A program made the translations under genes and the position numbers. Source: Raineyella sp. LH-20 (GTDB lineage Bacteria > Actinomycetota > Actinomycetes > Propionibacteriales > Propionibacteriaceae). From it: a DNA stretch of 64,000 nucleotides. Position 1 is the first letter of the stretch; each line of letters starts with the position of its first letter. Shown here in pieces: positions 51,156 to 60,754 of the stretch. The notes beneath the pieces were generated by a model. The model was not told the DNA's origin, did not search any database, and was given only the letters and a program-made list of their open reading frames with translations. The stretch is taken from NCBI RefSeq assembly GCF_033110965.1, contig NZ_CP137003.1:3568336-3632335 (forward strand). Reading direction: 5' to 3'.

Positions 51156-52106
51156 TCAGAAGCCGATCACCGCCCCTGGCGTCGCCGCCACGATCCGCCC
51201 GCCGAAGACGCCGCGCGCCTCGGCCACTCGCTGCGCCGGGTCCTCCCAGGCCGGCACGTGGGTGACCACCAAGGTCTCGACCCCGGCTGCGGCGGCCGCC
51301 TCCCCCGCCTGGCGGCCGGACAGGTGCAGGTCGGCCGGCAGCCCTGCCCGGTCGGGGAAGGAGGCCTCCGCCAGCAGCACCCGCGCACCCCGCGCGAGCT
51401 CGTCCAATGCGGTGGTGGGCCCGGTGTCGCCGGAGTAGACCACGGCGCCGGTCGGTCCGTCGAGCCGTACGGCGTACGCCTCGACCGGATGGGCGACCCG
51501 GGCCACGGTGAGGCTGAAGCAGCCGATCCGCTCGGCGCGGCCCGCCGGCAGCGGCCGGAAGTCGAACGCCCGCTCCAGCGTCGCCTCCCCCGGATCGTCC
51601 GCCTCGGTGATCCGGGCGATCCGGTCGCGGGCACCCACCGGGGCGTACGTCGCCACCGGCCGCCACGGCGCCGTCGGCGAATGGGCAGCAGCGACCTCCC
51701 AGGCGGCCAGGTCGACGCAGTGATCGGCGTGCAGGTGGCTGAGCACGATCGCGTCGATCCGGAGCGGATCGACGTGGCGCAACAGCGGGCCGAACGCCCC
51801 GGCACCCAGGTCGAGCAGGACGGTGGTGGTCACCCCGCCGACCGTCGCCCGGACCAGGTAGGCCGACGCGGCCGAGTCGGGCCCCGGTCCCGAACCGCTG
51901 CACCCGACGACCACCAGCTCGGTGCCACGGACCGTGCCCTCACCCATCCCGACCTCGGTCGCGGCGCTCCCCAGCTGGGTCGTCCCGGGCTGGGTCATCC
52001 CCGGCTGGGTCGTCCCGGGCTGGGTCATCCCCGGCTGGGTCATCCCCGGCTGGATCGTCCCCGGCTGCGCCGCCGGCGGCGGCATCATCACCGGCTGGCC
52101 CGTCAC
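51156..52106 (-). CDS. Metallo-beta-lactamase-fold hydrolase (RNase Z/cAMP-PDE-like)
   Basis: A 316-residue enzyme. The metal-binding LSHLHADHCVD lies near residue 120, with further ligands in VYSGDTGPT and THVPAW. The absence of an RNase Z exosite and the conserved order after murI suggest the actinobacterial MBL-fold hydrolase often found between murI and rph. It has been annotated as cyclic-nucleotide degrading in some species, but that activity is not shown here. The GTG start overlaps the murI stop (GTGA). Residues about 16-45 are Gln-Pro-Gly-Met/Thr-Thr repeats encoded by a 15-nt minisatellite, so the true fold begins near residue 60. Confidence 0.86.
   Translation of the reverse strand: MTGQPVMMPPPAAQPGTIQPGMTQPGMTQPGTTQPGMTQPGTTQLGSAATEVGMGEGTVRGTELVVVGCSGSGPGPDSAASAYLVRATVGGVTTTVLLDLGAGAFGPLLRHVDPLRIDAIVLSHLHADHCVDLAAWEVAAAHSPTAPWRPVATYAPVGARDRIARITEADDPGEATLERAFDFRPLPAGRAERIGCFSLTVARVAHPVEAYAVRLDGPTGAVVYSGDTGPTTALDELARGARVLLAEASFPDRAGLPADLHLSGRQAGEAAAAAGVETLVVTHVPAWEDPAQRVAEARGVFGGRIVAATPGAVIGF
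51971..52060. repeat. In-frame tandem repeat, 15/30-nt unit
   Basis: Alternating 15-nt units GCTGGGTCGTCCCGG and GCTGGGTCATCCCCG, about six in all, in the 5' end of the MBL-hydrolase gene. They encode the TTQPG and MTQPG repeats. Confidence 0.9.
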
Positions 52107-52909
52107 AGGAACTGCCCGACCGACTCGATGAACCCGCGTCCCATCAGCCGCTCCCCGATGCTGCGGAAGTGCTCGGGCTGGCCGGTGGTGAGGAACCGGC
52201 GACAGCCGTCCTCGGATTGCTCGTTCACCAGGCCGAGGTCGGTGAGCTGGCGGTAGACGGCGCGGGCGCAGGCGTCCGAACTGGAGACCAGGGTCACCCC
52301 GTCACCCATCACGTACGAGATGACGCCGACCAGCAACGGATAGTGGGTGCAACCGAGGATGAGGGTATCGATCCGGGCCTCCAGCAGCGGCCGCAGGTAG
52401 CCGCGGGCGACCCGCTCGATTTCCGGCCCGGACGTGATCCCGCGCTCCACGTAGTCGACGAACTGCGGGCAGGCCCGGGTCCGCAGCTGGATGTCCGGCA
52501 CCGCCGCCAGCGCATCGGCGTACGCCCCGGACCGGGCAGTCGAGGTGGTGCAGATGACTCCGAGGTGTCCGCCGCGGGAGACCCGCGCCGCGGTGCTCGC
52601 CGCCGGGGTGATCACTTCGACCACCGGGACGTCGTAACGCTCCCGCGCGTCGTGCAGCACCGCCGACGAGGCGGTGTTGCACGCGATGACGAGCATCTTC
52701 ACACCGCGCTCGTAGAGGTGGTCGAGGCACTCGAGCGCGAACTCGCGCACCGAGGCCAACGACTGGGTGCCGTACGGCGCGCGGGCGGTATCACCCAGAT
52801 AGACGATGTCCTCGTGGGGCAGCTGGTCGACCACTGCACGCATCACCGTCAACCCACCGAATCCTGAGTCGAAGATCCCGATCGGCGCGTTCCTGTCGCG
52901 AGTGGTCAC
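52103..52909 (-). CDS. murI: Glutamate racemase
   Basis: A 268-residue cofactor-independent racemase supplying D-glutamate for peptidoglycan. The two catalytic Cys are in VIACNTASSA (about residue 75) and LGCTHYPLL (about residue 187). IGIFDSGFGGLTVMRAV is the N-terminal substrate loop. The start is a GTG ending at 52909, since upstream residues derive from repeat DNA. No clear ribosome site. It is coupled to the MBL hydrolase by a 4-bp overlap. Confidence 0.95.
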   Translation of the reverse strand: MTTRDRNAPIGIFDSGFGGLTVMRAVVDQLPHEDIVYLGDTARAPYGTQSLASVREFALECLDHLYERGVKMLVIACNTASSAVLHDARERYDVPVVEVITPAASTAARVSRGGHLGVICTTSTARSGAYADALAAVPDIQLRTRACPQFVDYVERGITSGPEIERVARGYLRPLLEARIDTLILGCTHYPLLVGVISYVMGDGVTLVSSSDACARAVYRQLTDLGLVNEQSEDGCRRFLTTGQPEHFRSIGERLMGRGFIESVGQFL

Positions 52910-52932
52910 CCGATGACGATAGCGCGTGGGCT

Positions 52933-53035
52933 CCCGGCCCGCGGCGCACCATGACGGGGTCCGCGGCGCACCACGACGGGGCACCGGCCCACCACGACGG
53001 CGCACCACCGCGCCATGACGGCGCACCGACCCACC
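52933..53035. repeat. Degenerate tandem repeat, about 15-18 nt units
   Basis: Imperfect copies of GGCGCACCAYGACGGGG/GGCGCACCACGACGG fill most of the 151-bp gap between murI and the DUF2017 gene. It is an older, decayed array compared with others in the window. Confidence 0.7.
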
Positions 53036-53060
53036 CCACCACCGCGGGCGTCCGTACGCG

Positions 53061-53759
53061 TCACAACGCGCCGAGCAGCGTCTCCTGGACATAGGCCAAC
53101 CAGTCGTACACCTCGAGCATGAAGTCACGGGCAGCGGGCAGTGCGGCATCCGGATCCCCCTGCGGATGGTCGTCGCTGATGCCGAGTCGTTCGGCGACCA
53201 CCAGCCGCAGCGTGGTGAGCGTACGCAGCCACGGGTCGACCTGCTCGACCGGCACCCGGACCGGGCGCTCGCCCTGCTCGCTGGCGTCCAACCCCGCCAT
53301 GACGACCAAGGCGTCCTCGACCTTGCGCTGGCGCTGGTCGGACTCGGTGTAGCGGCGGAACTCCGCCGACGCCTTCTCGTCGCCCCGATAGGCGTCCGGG
53401 AACAGCCGCAGCAGCACCGGGTCGGTGGGGCGCTCGATGTCGGGCCGGTGCGGGTCGAGCTCCTGCTCCCACAGGGCGAACGAATCCGTCCCGTGCTCGT
53501 CCTCAGCACCGGAGAACGCACCGTTCCCCGGTGCGCCCGGCCGGCCCAGATCGACCGGGTCGCCGAACAACTCGTCCAGGTCCTGGCCGACACCAGGCCC
53601 CTCATCGTCCGGTTCCTCGGCGTCCTCCCCCGGTTCTGGCCCGGCCGCCTCCGGACTGAGCAGGTCGATGAGCTGGCCGCACAGCGACGTCAACAGACCG
53701 ACTTCGAACTCCTCCATCGCGGCCTGGTAGACCCGGCCGCGTTTCCGGAACCGTTTCAC
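53061..53759 (-). CDS. DUF2017 family protein
   Basis: A 232-residue protein of the actinobacterial DUF2017 family, found almost always next to clpS. The N-terminal GRVYQAAMEEFEVGLLTSLCGQLIDLL and C-terminal EVYDWLAYVQETLLGAL are helices conserved in the family. The centre (about residues 38-100) is an acidic Glu/Asp/Gly/Pro-rich insertion that looks disordered. The GTG start lies 4 bp after the clpS stop. The function is unknown. Context suggests a link to ClpP-type proteolysis. Confidence 0.85.
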   Translation of the reverse strand: MKRFRKRGRVYQAAMEEFEVGLLTSLCGQLIDLLSPEAAGPEPGEDAEEPDDEGPGVGQDLDELFGDPVDLGRPGAPGNGAFSGAEDEHGTDSFALWEQELDPHRPDIERPTDPVLLRLFPDAYRGDEKASAEFRRYTESDQRQRKVEDALVVMAGLDASEQGERPVRVPVEQVDPWLRTLTTLRLVVAERLGISDDHPQGDPDAALPAARDFMLEVYDWLAYVQETLLGAL

Positions 53760-53763
53760 CCCT

Positions 53764-54075
53764 TCACTCCGCCCGTCCGAGCGTGGCCCACAAGCCGAAT
53801 TGGTGCATCGCGTTCACGTCGCGTTCCATCTCCTCGCGGGTCCCGCTCGCCACGACCGCCTTGCCCTCGTGGTGCACCTGCAGCATCAGTCGCTGGGCCT
53901 TGTCGCGGGAGTAGTGGAAGTAGGTGACGAAGACGTGGGTGACGTACGACATCAGGTTCACCGGATCGTCCCAGACCACCGTGGTCCACGGCAGCTCGGT
54001 GACCGCCTCCTCGGCGGGACGCTCGATGACCGCGGTCCCGCCGGCGGGAGACCTCGGGTCCTCATCAGCAGTCAT
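53764..54075 (-). CDS. clpS: ATP-dependent Clp protease adaptor ClpS
   Basis: A 103-residue ClpS. The core PWTTVVWDDPVNLMSYVTHVF matches the fold, with the N-end-rule pocket Asp-Asp-Pro-Val-Asn. VHHEGKAVVASGTREEME follows with the conserved His-x-Gly. It presents N-degron substrates to ClpA/ClpC-type ATPases. The start ATG ends at 54075, preceded by no strong ribosome site. It is co-transcribed with the DUF2017 gene. Confidence 0.94.
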   Translation of the reverse strand: MTADEDPRSPAGGTAVIERPAEEAVTELPWTTVVWDDPVNLMSYVTHVFVTYFHYSRDKAQRLMLQVHHEGKAVVASGTREEMERDVNAMHQFGLWATLGRAE

Positions 54076-54159
54076 ACCGGACAGTCTCTCACCCGATGAC
54101 CGAGCCCGGCACCACCCGGGAGATCTGCGTACGGGCCCCGTACGGGTCACCGCCACGAC

Positions 54160-54177
54160 GTGACCCCGGATGGTCAC
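54160..54177. promoter_or_regulatory. Palindrome upstream of the PhoX-like gene
   Basis: GTGACC-CCGGAT-GGTCAC has perfect 6-bp arms and a 6-bp spacer, 110 bp before the PhoX-like start. An additional GGTCAC half-site lies at 54145. The spacing does not fit the CRP-like sites elsewhere in the window. The regulator is unknown. Confidence 0.4.
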
Positions 54178-54287
54178 CGTACGTTCATGCCGAAGTGATC
54201 TCAGATTTCTCTCAGCACACACTTGCTAACGGAAAGCTCCCAGACACCCTGAGACCAGGATCACAACTGTCGGGAAGGATCCCCCTC

Positions 54288-55745
54288 GTGTCGAACCCCA
54301 AGCGCTGGCTGGCCGTCGCCGCTGTCGCCGCCACCCTGCCTGTCGTCGTCACCACCCCGGCCCACGCCGCCCCCTCGAAGACCGTCACCGGTCCGTCGTC
54401 GTCCCAGTCCCCTTACCTGCTGCCGATCGCCCCCGGCGTCACCACCACGTCGGTCCTCACCGTCGGCGACAAGGCCCTCAACGGCTACCCGATGGTCGGC
54501 ATCCCTGACGGCCTCGGCGCGTACGACAACGGCGACGGCACCATCACCCTGCTGATGAACCACGAGCTCGGCGGCACCCTCGGTGTCGTCCGCGACCACG
54601 GCGCCAAGGGTGCCTTCGTCTCCCAGTGGGTCATCGACAAGAAGACCCTCGAGGTGACGTCCGGCGACGACCTGATCAAGAAGCTGGTCCTCACCGATCC
54701 GAAGCTCGGCCAGGCCATCAGCCGCCTCTGCTCCGCGGACCTGCCGAAGCAGTCGGCCTTCCACAACGCGGCGACCGGCAAGGGCTACGACGGCCGCATC
54801 TTCATGAGCGGCGAAGAGGACGGCTCCACCGGCCGCGCCTTCGCCCACGTCGCCACCGGCGCCGAGGCCGGCACCTCCTACGAGGTCGCCGCCATGGGCA
54901 ACTCCTCCTGGGAGAACGTGGTGGCCAACCCGGCCACCGGCGACAAGACCGTCGTGATGGGCACCGACGACTCCACCCCGGGTCAGGTCTACGTCTACGT
55001 CGGCGACAAGAAGACCTCCGGCACCGCCATCGACCGGGCCGGCCTGACCGGCGGCACCCTTTTCGGCATCAAGGCCGCGGGCGGACTGGACGAGTATGCC
55101 GGCGGCACCGGGAACCCGGCCTTCCCGATGACGGGCGACTTCACCCTCGCCAGCCTGGGCGACGCCTCGGGCCTCGACTACAAGGGCACCCAGGCCCTGT
55201 CCGATCAGCTGGATGTCACCCAGTGGTGGCGCCCCGAGGACGGCACCTGGGACACCAAGGACCCGAACGTCTTCTACTTCACCACCACCGCGAACCTGAA
55301 CGCCCCGTCGCGGACCTGGAAGCTGACCTTCGTCGATGTCACCAAGCCCGAGCTCGGCGGCACCTTCGAGGCCGTGCTCGACGGCACCGAGGGCCAGAAG
55401 ATGCTCGACAACATGACCGCCGCCGACAACGGCAAGCAGCTGATCCTGAACGAGGACCTGGGCGGCACGCCCACCCTCGGTCGGGTCTACAGCTACAACG
55501 TCGGCACCGACCGGCTGACCCCGATCCTCGAGCACGACCCGGCCCGGTTCTCCAAGGGAGGCACGAGCTTCCTGACCGAGGACGAGGAGTCCTCCGGCAC
55601 GATCGACGTCTCGCCGTTCTTCGGTGAGGGCAGCTACCTGATGACCACCCAGGCCCACTACTCGATCTCGGGCGAACTCGTCGAGGGCGGCCAGCTGCAG
55701 CTGGTCCGCGTGCCGTGGACCGACAACGGCGCGGGCACCAAGTGA
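54288..55745 (+). CDS. Secreted PhoX-like (DUF839) protein
   Basis: A 485-residue exported protein. The GTG start at 54288 has GAAGGA about 9 bases upstream and begins a Sec signal peptide (RWLAVAAVAATLPVVVTTPAHAA, cut after AHA). The body follows the beta-propeller pattern of the PhoX/DUF839 group: GDGTITLLMNHELGGTLG, DGRIFMSGEEDGSTGRAF, VVMGTDDSTPGQVYVYVG and LTEDEESSGTIDVS. Repeated acidic loops are candidate Ca/Fe ligands. PhoX enzymes are Ca-Fe alkaline phosphatases, but the sequence differs enough that phosphatase activity is an inference. It is a monocistronic unit ended by a hairpin. Confidence 0.8.
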   Translation: MSNPKRWLAVAAVAATLPVVVTTPAHAAPSKTVTGPSSSQSPYLLPIAPGVTTTSVLTVGDKALNGYPMVGIPDGLGAYDNGDGTITLLMNHELGGTLGVVRDHGAKGAFVSQWVIDKKTLEVTSGDDLIKKLVLTDPKLGQAISRLCSADLPKQSAFHNAATGKGYDGRIFMSGEEDGSTGRAFAHVATGAEAGTSYEVAAMGNSSWENVVANPATGDKTVVMGTDDSTPGQVYVYVGDKKTSGTAIDRAGLTGGTLFGIKAAGGLDEYAGGTGNPAFPMTGDFTLASLGDASGLDYKGTQALSDQLDVTQWWRPEDGTWDTKDPNVFYFTTTANLNAPSRTWKLTFVDVTKPELGGTFEAVLDGTEGQKMLDNMTAADNGKQLILNEDLGGTPTLGRVYSYNVGTDRLTPILEHDPARFSKGGTSFLTEDEESSGTIDVSPFFGEGSYLMTTQAHYSISGELVEGGQLQLVRVPWTDNGAGTK

Positions 55746-55795
55746 CCCACGGTCTGCGGATCGGCTGAGTCCGCAGCCGCAGAGGTGAGTCGGCA

Positions 55796-55822
55796 GGTCC
55801 CGCCCCGACCTGGGGCGGGACC
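55796..55822 (+). terminator. Terminator after the PhoX-like gene
   Basis: An 11-bp perfect GC stem (GGTCCCGCCCC / GGGGCGGGACC) with loop GACCT, followed by CTGTCGTTTC. It sits 51 bp after the stop codon, before pncB. Confidence 0.72.
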
Positions 55823-55930
55823 CTGTCGTTTCACCGATCCCGTCGTCGGCCGGGGCGATGTGCCGGGTCGGTGCGGCGGACGACCTGCACCGCCGTCGCC
55901 CCGGCCCGTACGCACCCCTAAGCTTCCGGT

Positions 55931-57238
55931 GTGACCAGTTCCGCGCTGTACACCGACCACTACGAGCTGACGATGGTCGAAGCGGCCATGCAGTCGGGCA
56001 CCGCCTTCCGACGCAGCCTCTTCGAGCTCTTCCCCCGCCGGCTGCCCACCGGGCGCCGCTACGGCGTGGTGGCCGGGGTCGGACGGGCGATGCAGATCCT
56101 GCGCGACTTCCGCTTCGGCGCATCCGAGCTCGAGTTCCTCCGGGAGCACAAGGTCGTCTCGTCGCCGGTGCTGGACTGGCTGGCCGACTATCGGTTCTCC
56201 GGCGACATCTGGGGCTATGCCGAGGGCGAGATCTATTTCCCCGGTTCTCCGCTGGTGATCGTCGAGGGCAGCTTCGCCGAGGCGTGCATCCTCGAGACGG
56301 TCCTGCTGTCGGTCTACAACTACGACTCGGCCGTCGCCTCGGCCGCGTCGCGGATGACCGTGATGGCGGGCGACCGTCCGTGCATCGAGATGGGCGCCCG
56401 CCGCGCCAACGAGGAGGCCGCCGTCGCCGCGGCCCGCGCCGCGTACATCGCCGGCTTCACCGCGACCTCCAACCTGGAGGCGGGACGCCGGTTCGGTGTC
56501 CCGACCGCGGGCACCGCGGCACACTCGTTCACCATGCTGCACGACTCCGAACGCGACGCGTTCGAGGCGCAGCTCACCGTGCAGGGCAAGGGCACCACCC
56601 TGCTGGTGGACACCTACTCCATCGGCGATGCCGTACGGACGGCGGTCGATCTGGCCGGTCCGGAGCTGGGAGCGGTCCGGATCGACTCCGGTGACCTGGC
56701 CATCACCGCACGCGAGGTCCGCGAACAGTTGGATGCCCTGGGCGCCACGAAGACCCGGATCATCGTCACCTCCGACCTCGACGAATGGCAGATCGGCGCG
56801 CTCGCCGCGGCGCCCGTCGACGGCTACGGCGTGGGCACCAATCTGGTGATCGGCTCCGGTCACCCGACCTGCGGATTCGTCTACAAGCTGGTCGCCCGGG
56901 CGACCGGCGATGCTACGAACGCTCCGCTGGTGCCGGTGGAGAAGCGGGCGGCCAACAAGGCGACGGTCGGCGGCCGCAAGTACGCCGTACGTCGCCTGAA
57001 CGGGGAGGGCATCGCCGAGGCGGAGGTGATCGGCGTCGGCGCCCAGCCGCACTCCGACCACGACGATCGGCCGCTGCTGCACCAGCTGGTGCGGTCCGGC
57101 GAGATCACCTGGGACGACGACCTGCAGGCCGCCCGTGCCCGCCACCGCGCCGGGCTGCGCGAACTGCCCCGCGCGGCCCGGAAGATGTCCCAGGGCGACC
57201 CGGTGATCCCCACGATGTACGAGGCCGACGAACCCTGA
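55931..57238 (+). CDS. pncB: Nicotinate phosphoribosyltransferase
   Basis: A 435-residue NAD-salvage enzyme joining nicotinate to PRPP. The N-terminus ALYTDHYELTMVEAAMQ is diagnostic, and MGARRANEEAA, GTAAHSFTMLH (phospho-acceptor His region) and VRIDSGDLAITAREVR follow in order. GYGVGTNLVIGSG and ATVGGRKYAVR are C-terminal blocks. It is full length. The GTG start is placed from the conserved N-terminus, and the ribosome site is weak. A terminator hairpin separates it from the upstream gene. Confidence 0.95.
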   Translation: MTSSALYTDHYELTMVEAAMQSGTAFRRSLFELFPRRLPTGRRYGVVAGVGRAMQILRDFRFGASELEFLREHKVVSSPVLDWLADYRFSGDIWGYAEGEIYFPGSPLVIVEGSFAEACILETVLLSVYNYDSAVASAASRMTVMAGDRPCIEMGARRANEEAAVAAARAAYIAGFTATSNLEAGRRFGVPTAGTAAHSFTMLHDSERDAFEAQLTVQGKGTTLLVDTYSIGDAVRTAVDLAGPELGAVRIDSGDLAITAREVREQLDALGATKTRIIVTSDLDEWQIGALAAAPVDGYGVGTNLVIGSGHPTCGFVYKLVARATGDATNAPLVPVEKRAANKATVGGRKYAVRRLNGEGIAEAEVIGVGAQPHSDHDDRPLLHQLVRSGEITWDDDLQAARARHRAGLRELPRAARKMSQGDPVIPTMYEADEP

Positions 57239-57265
57239 GCCGGCCGGCCGCCACCTCCCGCGCCG

Positions 57266-59416
57266 TCACTCCCCGCGCAGCACCGCCGCCAGATCCTCGG
57301 CGCGGGAGGTGGCCAGGCCATCCTCCAGCAGCACCGGCCGACCGTCGGGCGCCGACAGCGGGATGCGCCAGTTCGGGTACTCCCAGGAGGTGCCCGGCTG
57401 GTTCTGGATCCGTACGTCACCGACCAGGTCGGTCAGCGCGACGTTGAGCAACCGGGCCCGGCTTCCCACCAGGTAGCGGTACAGCGCCTCCACGGTCTGC
57501 TGGAGCGCCTGTTCGTCACCCGGCTGCTCGGCCTCGAACCGACCCGGGCTGACCAGCTGCACCTCCTCCGCCAACAGGCCGCGGGCCCGGCAGGCATCGA
57601 GAAACACCTGCTGCTCGTGGATCTCCGCGGCAAGCTCCTCGCCGATCGGACGGGTCAGCACTCCCAGCTCCTGGCGCAGCCGGACGTGGGCCAACTGGAG
57701 GTAGCCGGCGGTCGGCGGCAGGTCGTGGGTGGTCACCGAGGCCATGCAGGCCTCGCGGTAGTGCTCGGGCTCCAACGGCCGGCCGTCGTGGTGCTTCTCC
57801 CACCACAGGATCGAGGTGCCGAGGACGCCGCGCTCCCGCAGGTAGTCGCGGACGTACGGTTCGACGGTGCCGAGGTCCTCCCCGACGATCACCGCACCCG
57901 CCCGGTGCGCCTCGAGGGTGAGCACGCCGACCATCGCCTCGTGGTCGTAGTAGACGTACGTCCCCTCGGTGGCGGGCCGGCCCTCGGGGATCCACCACAG
58001 TCGGAACAGGCCGATGATGTGGTCGACCCGCAGTCCGCCGGTGTGCCGCAGCAGGGTGCCGACCAGTGCCCGGAACGGGGCGTAGCCCTGCCGGGCCAGT
58101 TCGTCGGGCCGCATCGGCGGCTGGCTCCAGTTCTGGCCGTTCATGTTGTACGGGTCGGGCGGGGCGCCGACGGTCACGCCGCGGGCGTAGAGCCCGGGGT
58201 TGGCCCAGGTCTCGGCACCGTACTCGTTGACACCGACGGCGAGGTCGCCCATCACCCCGATCGCCATGCCGGCCTGTCGGGCGGCGGACTGCACGGCGTC
58301 CTGTTGTTCGTCGAGCAGCCACTGCAGCCACATCTGGAACTCGACCTCGTCGGCGTGCTCCTCGGCCCACAGGTCGAGCTCCGCGGAACGTACGTCGCGC
58401 AGCGGCGCATCCCACAGCCGCCAGTCGGCGCCGTACGTCGTGGCCAGGGCCATCCAGCGGGCGAAGTGGACCAGCCCCTCCTCCTGCTCGAACCGGTAGC
58501 GCCGGTAGGCCTCTTCCCGTTCGGCCGTACGGTCCGCCTCGTGGACGACGCGGAGCGCGGCCACCTTGGCCGGCCAGACCCGGTCGCGGTCGATCCGCTC
58601 CCAGGTCTGCGAGTCGCCGGAGACCTGCCGACGCCGCGCGGCGACCCGGGTGCGCTGGGGCCACGACAAGGCCTGGTACTCCGGGATGTCCTCGATCCGC
58701 AGGTAGATCGGGTTGCCGAACCGGCGACTGGTCGGCAGGTAGGGCGAGGCCTCCTGCGGCACGGTGGGTTCGGCGGCGTGCATCGGGTTGGTGAGGACGT
58801 AGCCGGCACCCCGGGCGACCACCCAGTCGACCAGCGTCCGCAGGTCACCGAGGTCGCCGATCCCCCAGGAATCCGCGGATCGTACGGAGTAGAGCTGGAC
58901 CATCGGCCCCCAGGTCCGCTCCGGCAGGTCCAGCCGGTCGGGCGCGACGATCATCGGCGCCCACGCCGAACGGCCGTCCCACTCGGCGGTGACCCGGTGG
59001 TAGCCCAGGGGCAGCCCGGTCGGCAGCCGGAACGATGCCTCGCCCCGCACGACGCCGTCGACGACGCGCGGCGGCTCCCAGTTGTCCACCTGCTCGGTCG
59101 GGACCGTACGGCCGTCCTCGAGCACCACGGTCACGACGATCGCATGCCCGTCCGGGACGTGCACCTCGACGGTGTGCTCCTGCGACTGGCGCATCACCAC
59201 GACATACGGCAGCGCCCGCAGCCAGGCATCGTCCTTGCGCTTGTCGATCGCGGCCTCCGCAGCCTGCGGTGTGCTGCCGTCGATACCCATCGCGGCGAGC
59301 ACCGACACCAGCGTCTCGGCCGAGACCTCGACATGACGGCCGAGCGTGTCGTAATAGCTGGTGGCGATCCCGAGATCGCCGGCCAGCCGGTGCAGTTGAG
59401 GGCTCGCTACTACCAC
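57266..59416 (-). CDS. malQ: 4-alpha-glucanotransferase (amylomaltase, GH77)
   Basis: A 716-residue GH77 enzyme that disproportionates malto-oligosaccharides. The catalytic nucleophile Asp is in LRVDHIIGLFRLWW, the acid/base Glu in VIVGEDLGTVEP and the third acid in THDLPPTAGYLQ. The N-terminal 150 residues form the extra domain seen in the large actinobacterial/E. coli-type MalQ. The GTG start at 59416 has AAGGA 6 bases upstream. It is convergent with pncB across 27 bp, and no other glycogen/maltose genes are in the window. Confidence 0.95.
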   Translation of the reverse strand: MVVASPQLHRLAGDLGIATSYYDTLGRHVEVSAETLVSVLAAMGIDGSTPQAAEAAIDKRKDDAWLRALPYVVVMRQSQEHTVEVHVPDGHAIVVTVVLEDGRTVPTEQVDNWEPPRVVDGVVRGEASFRLPTGLPLGYHRVTAEWDGRSAWAPMIVAPDRLDLPERTWGPMVQLYSVRSADSWGIGDLGDLRTLVDWVVARGAGYVLTNPMHAAEPTVPQEASPYLPTSRRFGNPIYLRIEDIPEYQALSWPQRTRVAARRRQVSGDSQTWERIDRDRVWPAKVAALRVVHEADRTAEREEAYRRYRFEQEEGLVHFARWMALATTYGADWRLWDAPLRDVRSAELDLWAEEHADEVEFQMWLQWLLDEQQDAVQSAARQAGMAIGVMGDLAVGVNEYGAETWANPGLYARGVTVGAPPDPYNMNGQNWSQPPMRPDELARQGYAPFRALVGTLLRHTGGLRVDHIIGLFRLWWIPEGRPATEGTYVYYDHEAMVGVLTLEAHRAGAVIVGEDLGTVEPYVRDYLRERGVLGTSILWWEKHHDGRPLEPEHYREACMASVTTHDLPPTAGYLQLAHVRLRQELGVLTRPIGEELAAEIHEQQVFLDACRARGLLAEEVQLVSPGRFEAEQPGDEQALQQTVEALYRYLVGSRARLLNVALTDLVGDVRIQNQPGTSWEYPNWRIPLSAPDGRPVLLEDGLATSRAEDLAAVLRGE

Positions 59417-59584
59417 GTGTTTCCTTGCCAGGACGAGGACCGGAGGCGGAGAGGAGGCACCAGGGCCCCCGGGCACTCAGCCTATCCGCAGTGCCGCCCT
59501 GTCCCGCCCCGGCGCCTCCGGCGCGGACCCCACCCGGCGCGGCCCCATCCGGCGCGGGTCCGGCGCAGACGCCGCGCCCGGCGC

Positions 59585-60754
59585 TCAGCGGGTGCGGATC
59601 ACCTGGGTGCGGGCGGCCTTGTCGTGGATCGCCTGGCGCTTGCGGTCCCAGGCCGGCCACAGACCGTCGAGGTAACGGAAGAACGCCAGGAAACTGATCG
59701 GCAGCGCCAGCGAGGAGATGTCGGGGAGCACCCACAGCAGCGCCCGGATGGCGCAGGCGCCCCAGCCGACCGGTTCGGTCGCCCGGCCTTGGTCCACCGG
59801 CACGACCTTCAGGCCGAACAGCATCTTGCCGACGGTGGCTCCGCGGAAGCGGGTGAGCAGCAGGTAATAGACGAACCAGATGGCCATCGGCGCCAGCGTC
59901 GCGCCGAGAGCAGGCCAGAAGCCCATCACCCCGATCGGGGTGGGGAAGGTCTCCAGCACCGAGGCGAGGTCGGGTGCAGACGACCCGGAGACGAGCTGAT
60001 CCAGCCAGCTGCTGAGAGCGTCGCTGTAGGGCGTCAGCAACGAGGACGTGGTCAGGCCGGTGACGATCGACAGCAGGATCGAGTCGATGATGAAGGCGGC
60101 CAGCCGGGCCCACCAGCCGGCGAGGCGTACGCCGTCGGCGGTGGTCGGCCCGGTCTGGTAGCTGCTCTGGTAGCCGTACGCCGCCTGGCCGTAGGTCTGC
60201 TGGCCGTACGGATACCCGCCCGGCTGCTGACCCGGTTGCCCCGCCTGGCCGTACGGATACCCGCCCGGCAGTCCCGGCTGGCCGTACGGATACCCGCCCG
60301 GCAGTCCCGGCTGGCCGTACGGATACCCGCCCGGCTGCTGACCCGGTTGACCCGCCTGGCCGTACGGATACCCGCCCGGCTGTCCCGCCTGGCCGTACGG
60401 ATATCCGGCCGGCTGCTGACCGTACCCACCCTGCCCTGCCACGTCCTGACCCTGGCCGTACGCCTGCTGACCCTGGCCGTACGCCTGCTGACCCGAACCC
60501 GCCTGGCCCGGCTGACCATAGCCCGGCTGACCGTACCCCTGCGGCCCATAGCCAGGCTGCTGATAACCAGGCTGCTGATAACTCGGCTGGCCGTAGCCAC
60601 CGGCCGCCTCGACGCCGCGGGTCTGCTCGGTCCACCGCGCACCGTCCCAGTAGCGCTCCTGCCCGCCCGCAGAGGCCGGGTCCGGGTACCACCCGGCGGG
60701 AACGACGGGACGATCGGGCGGGGTCGAGGGCGTTCCGGGCGCGTTGTCAGTCAC
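59585..60754 (-). CDS. DUF2510-RDD membrane protein with Tyr/Gly/Gln repeat domain
   Basis: A 389-residue protein in three parts. Residues about 18-45 are a DUF2510 module ([20 protein letters not shown]). Residues about 50-195 are a low-complexity Tyr-Gly-Gln-Pro region with repeats such as [14 protein letters not shown]. The remainder is an RDD domain ([20 protein letters not shown]) with three to four membrane helices. RDD proteins have been linked to ion or substrate transport, but here the role is unknown. The repeat region is encoded by in-frame tandem DNA repeats (60180-60600) and resembles phase-separating sequences. Confidence 0.88.
   Translation of the reverse strand: MTDNAPGTPSTPPDRPVVPAGWYPDPASAGGQERYWDGARWTEQTRGVEAAGGYGQPSYQQPGYQQPGYGPQGYGQPGYGQPGQAGSGQQAYGQGQQAYGQGQDVAGQGGYGQQPAGYPYGQAGQPGGYPYGQAGQPGQQPGGYPYGQPGLPGGYPYGQPGLPGGYPYGQAGQPGQQPGGYPYGQQTYGQAAYGYQSSYQTGPTTADGVRLAGWWARLAAFIIDSILLSIVTGLTTSSLLTPYSDALSSWLDQLVSGSSAPDLASVLETFPTPIGVMGFWPALGATLAPMAIWFVYYLLLTRFRGATVGKMLFGLKVVPVDQGRATEPVGWGACAIRALLWVLPDISSLALPISFLAFFRYLDGLWPAWDRKRQAIHDKAARTQVIRTR
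60180..60600. repeat. In-frame tandem repeats in the RDD gene
   Basis: A repeat family built on GGCCGTACGGATACCCGCCC (often 48 or 78 nt apart with intervening GGCTGCTGACCCGGTTG) at 60207-60400, and a shorter family around CTGGCCGTACGCCTGCTGAC at 60451-60495. It encodes the Tyr/Gly/Gln/Pro region. Confidence 0.85.
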
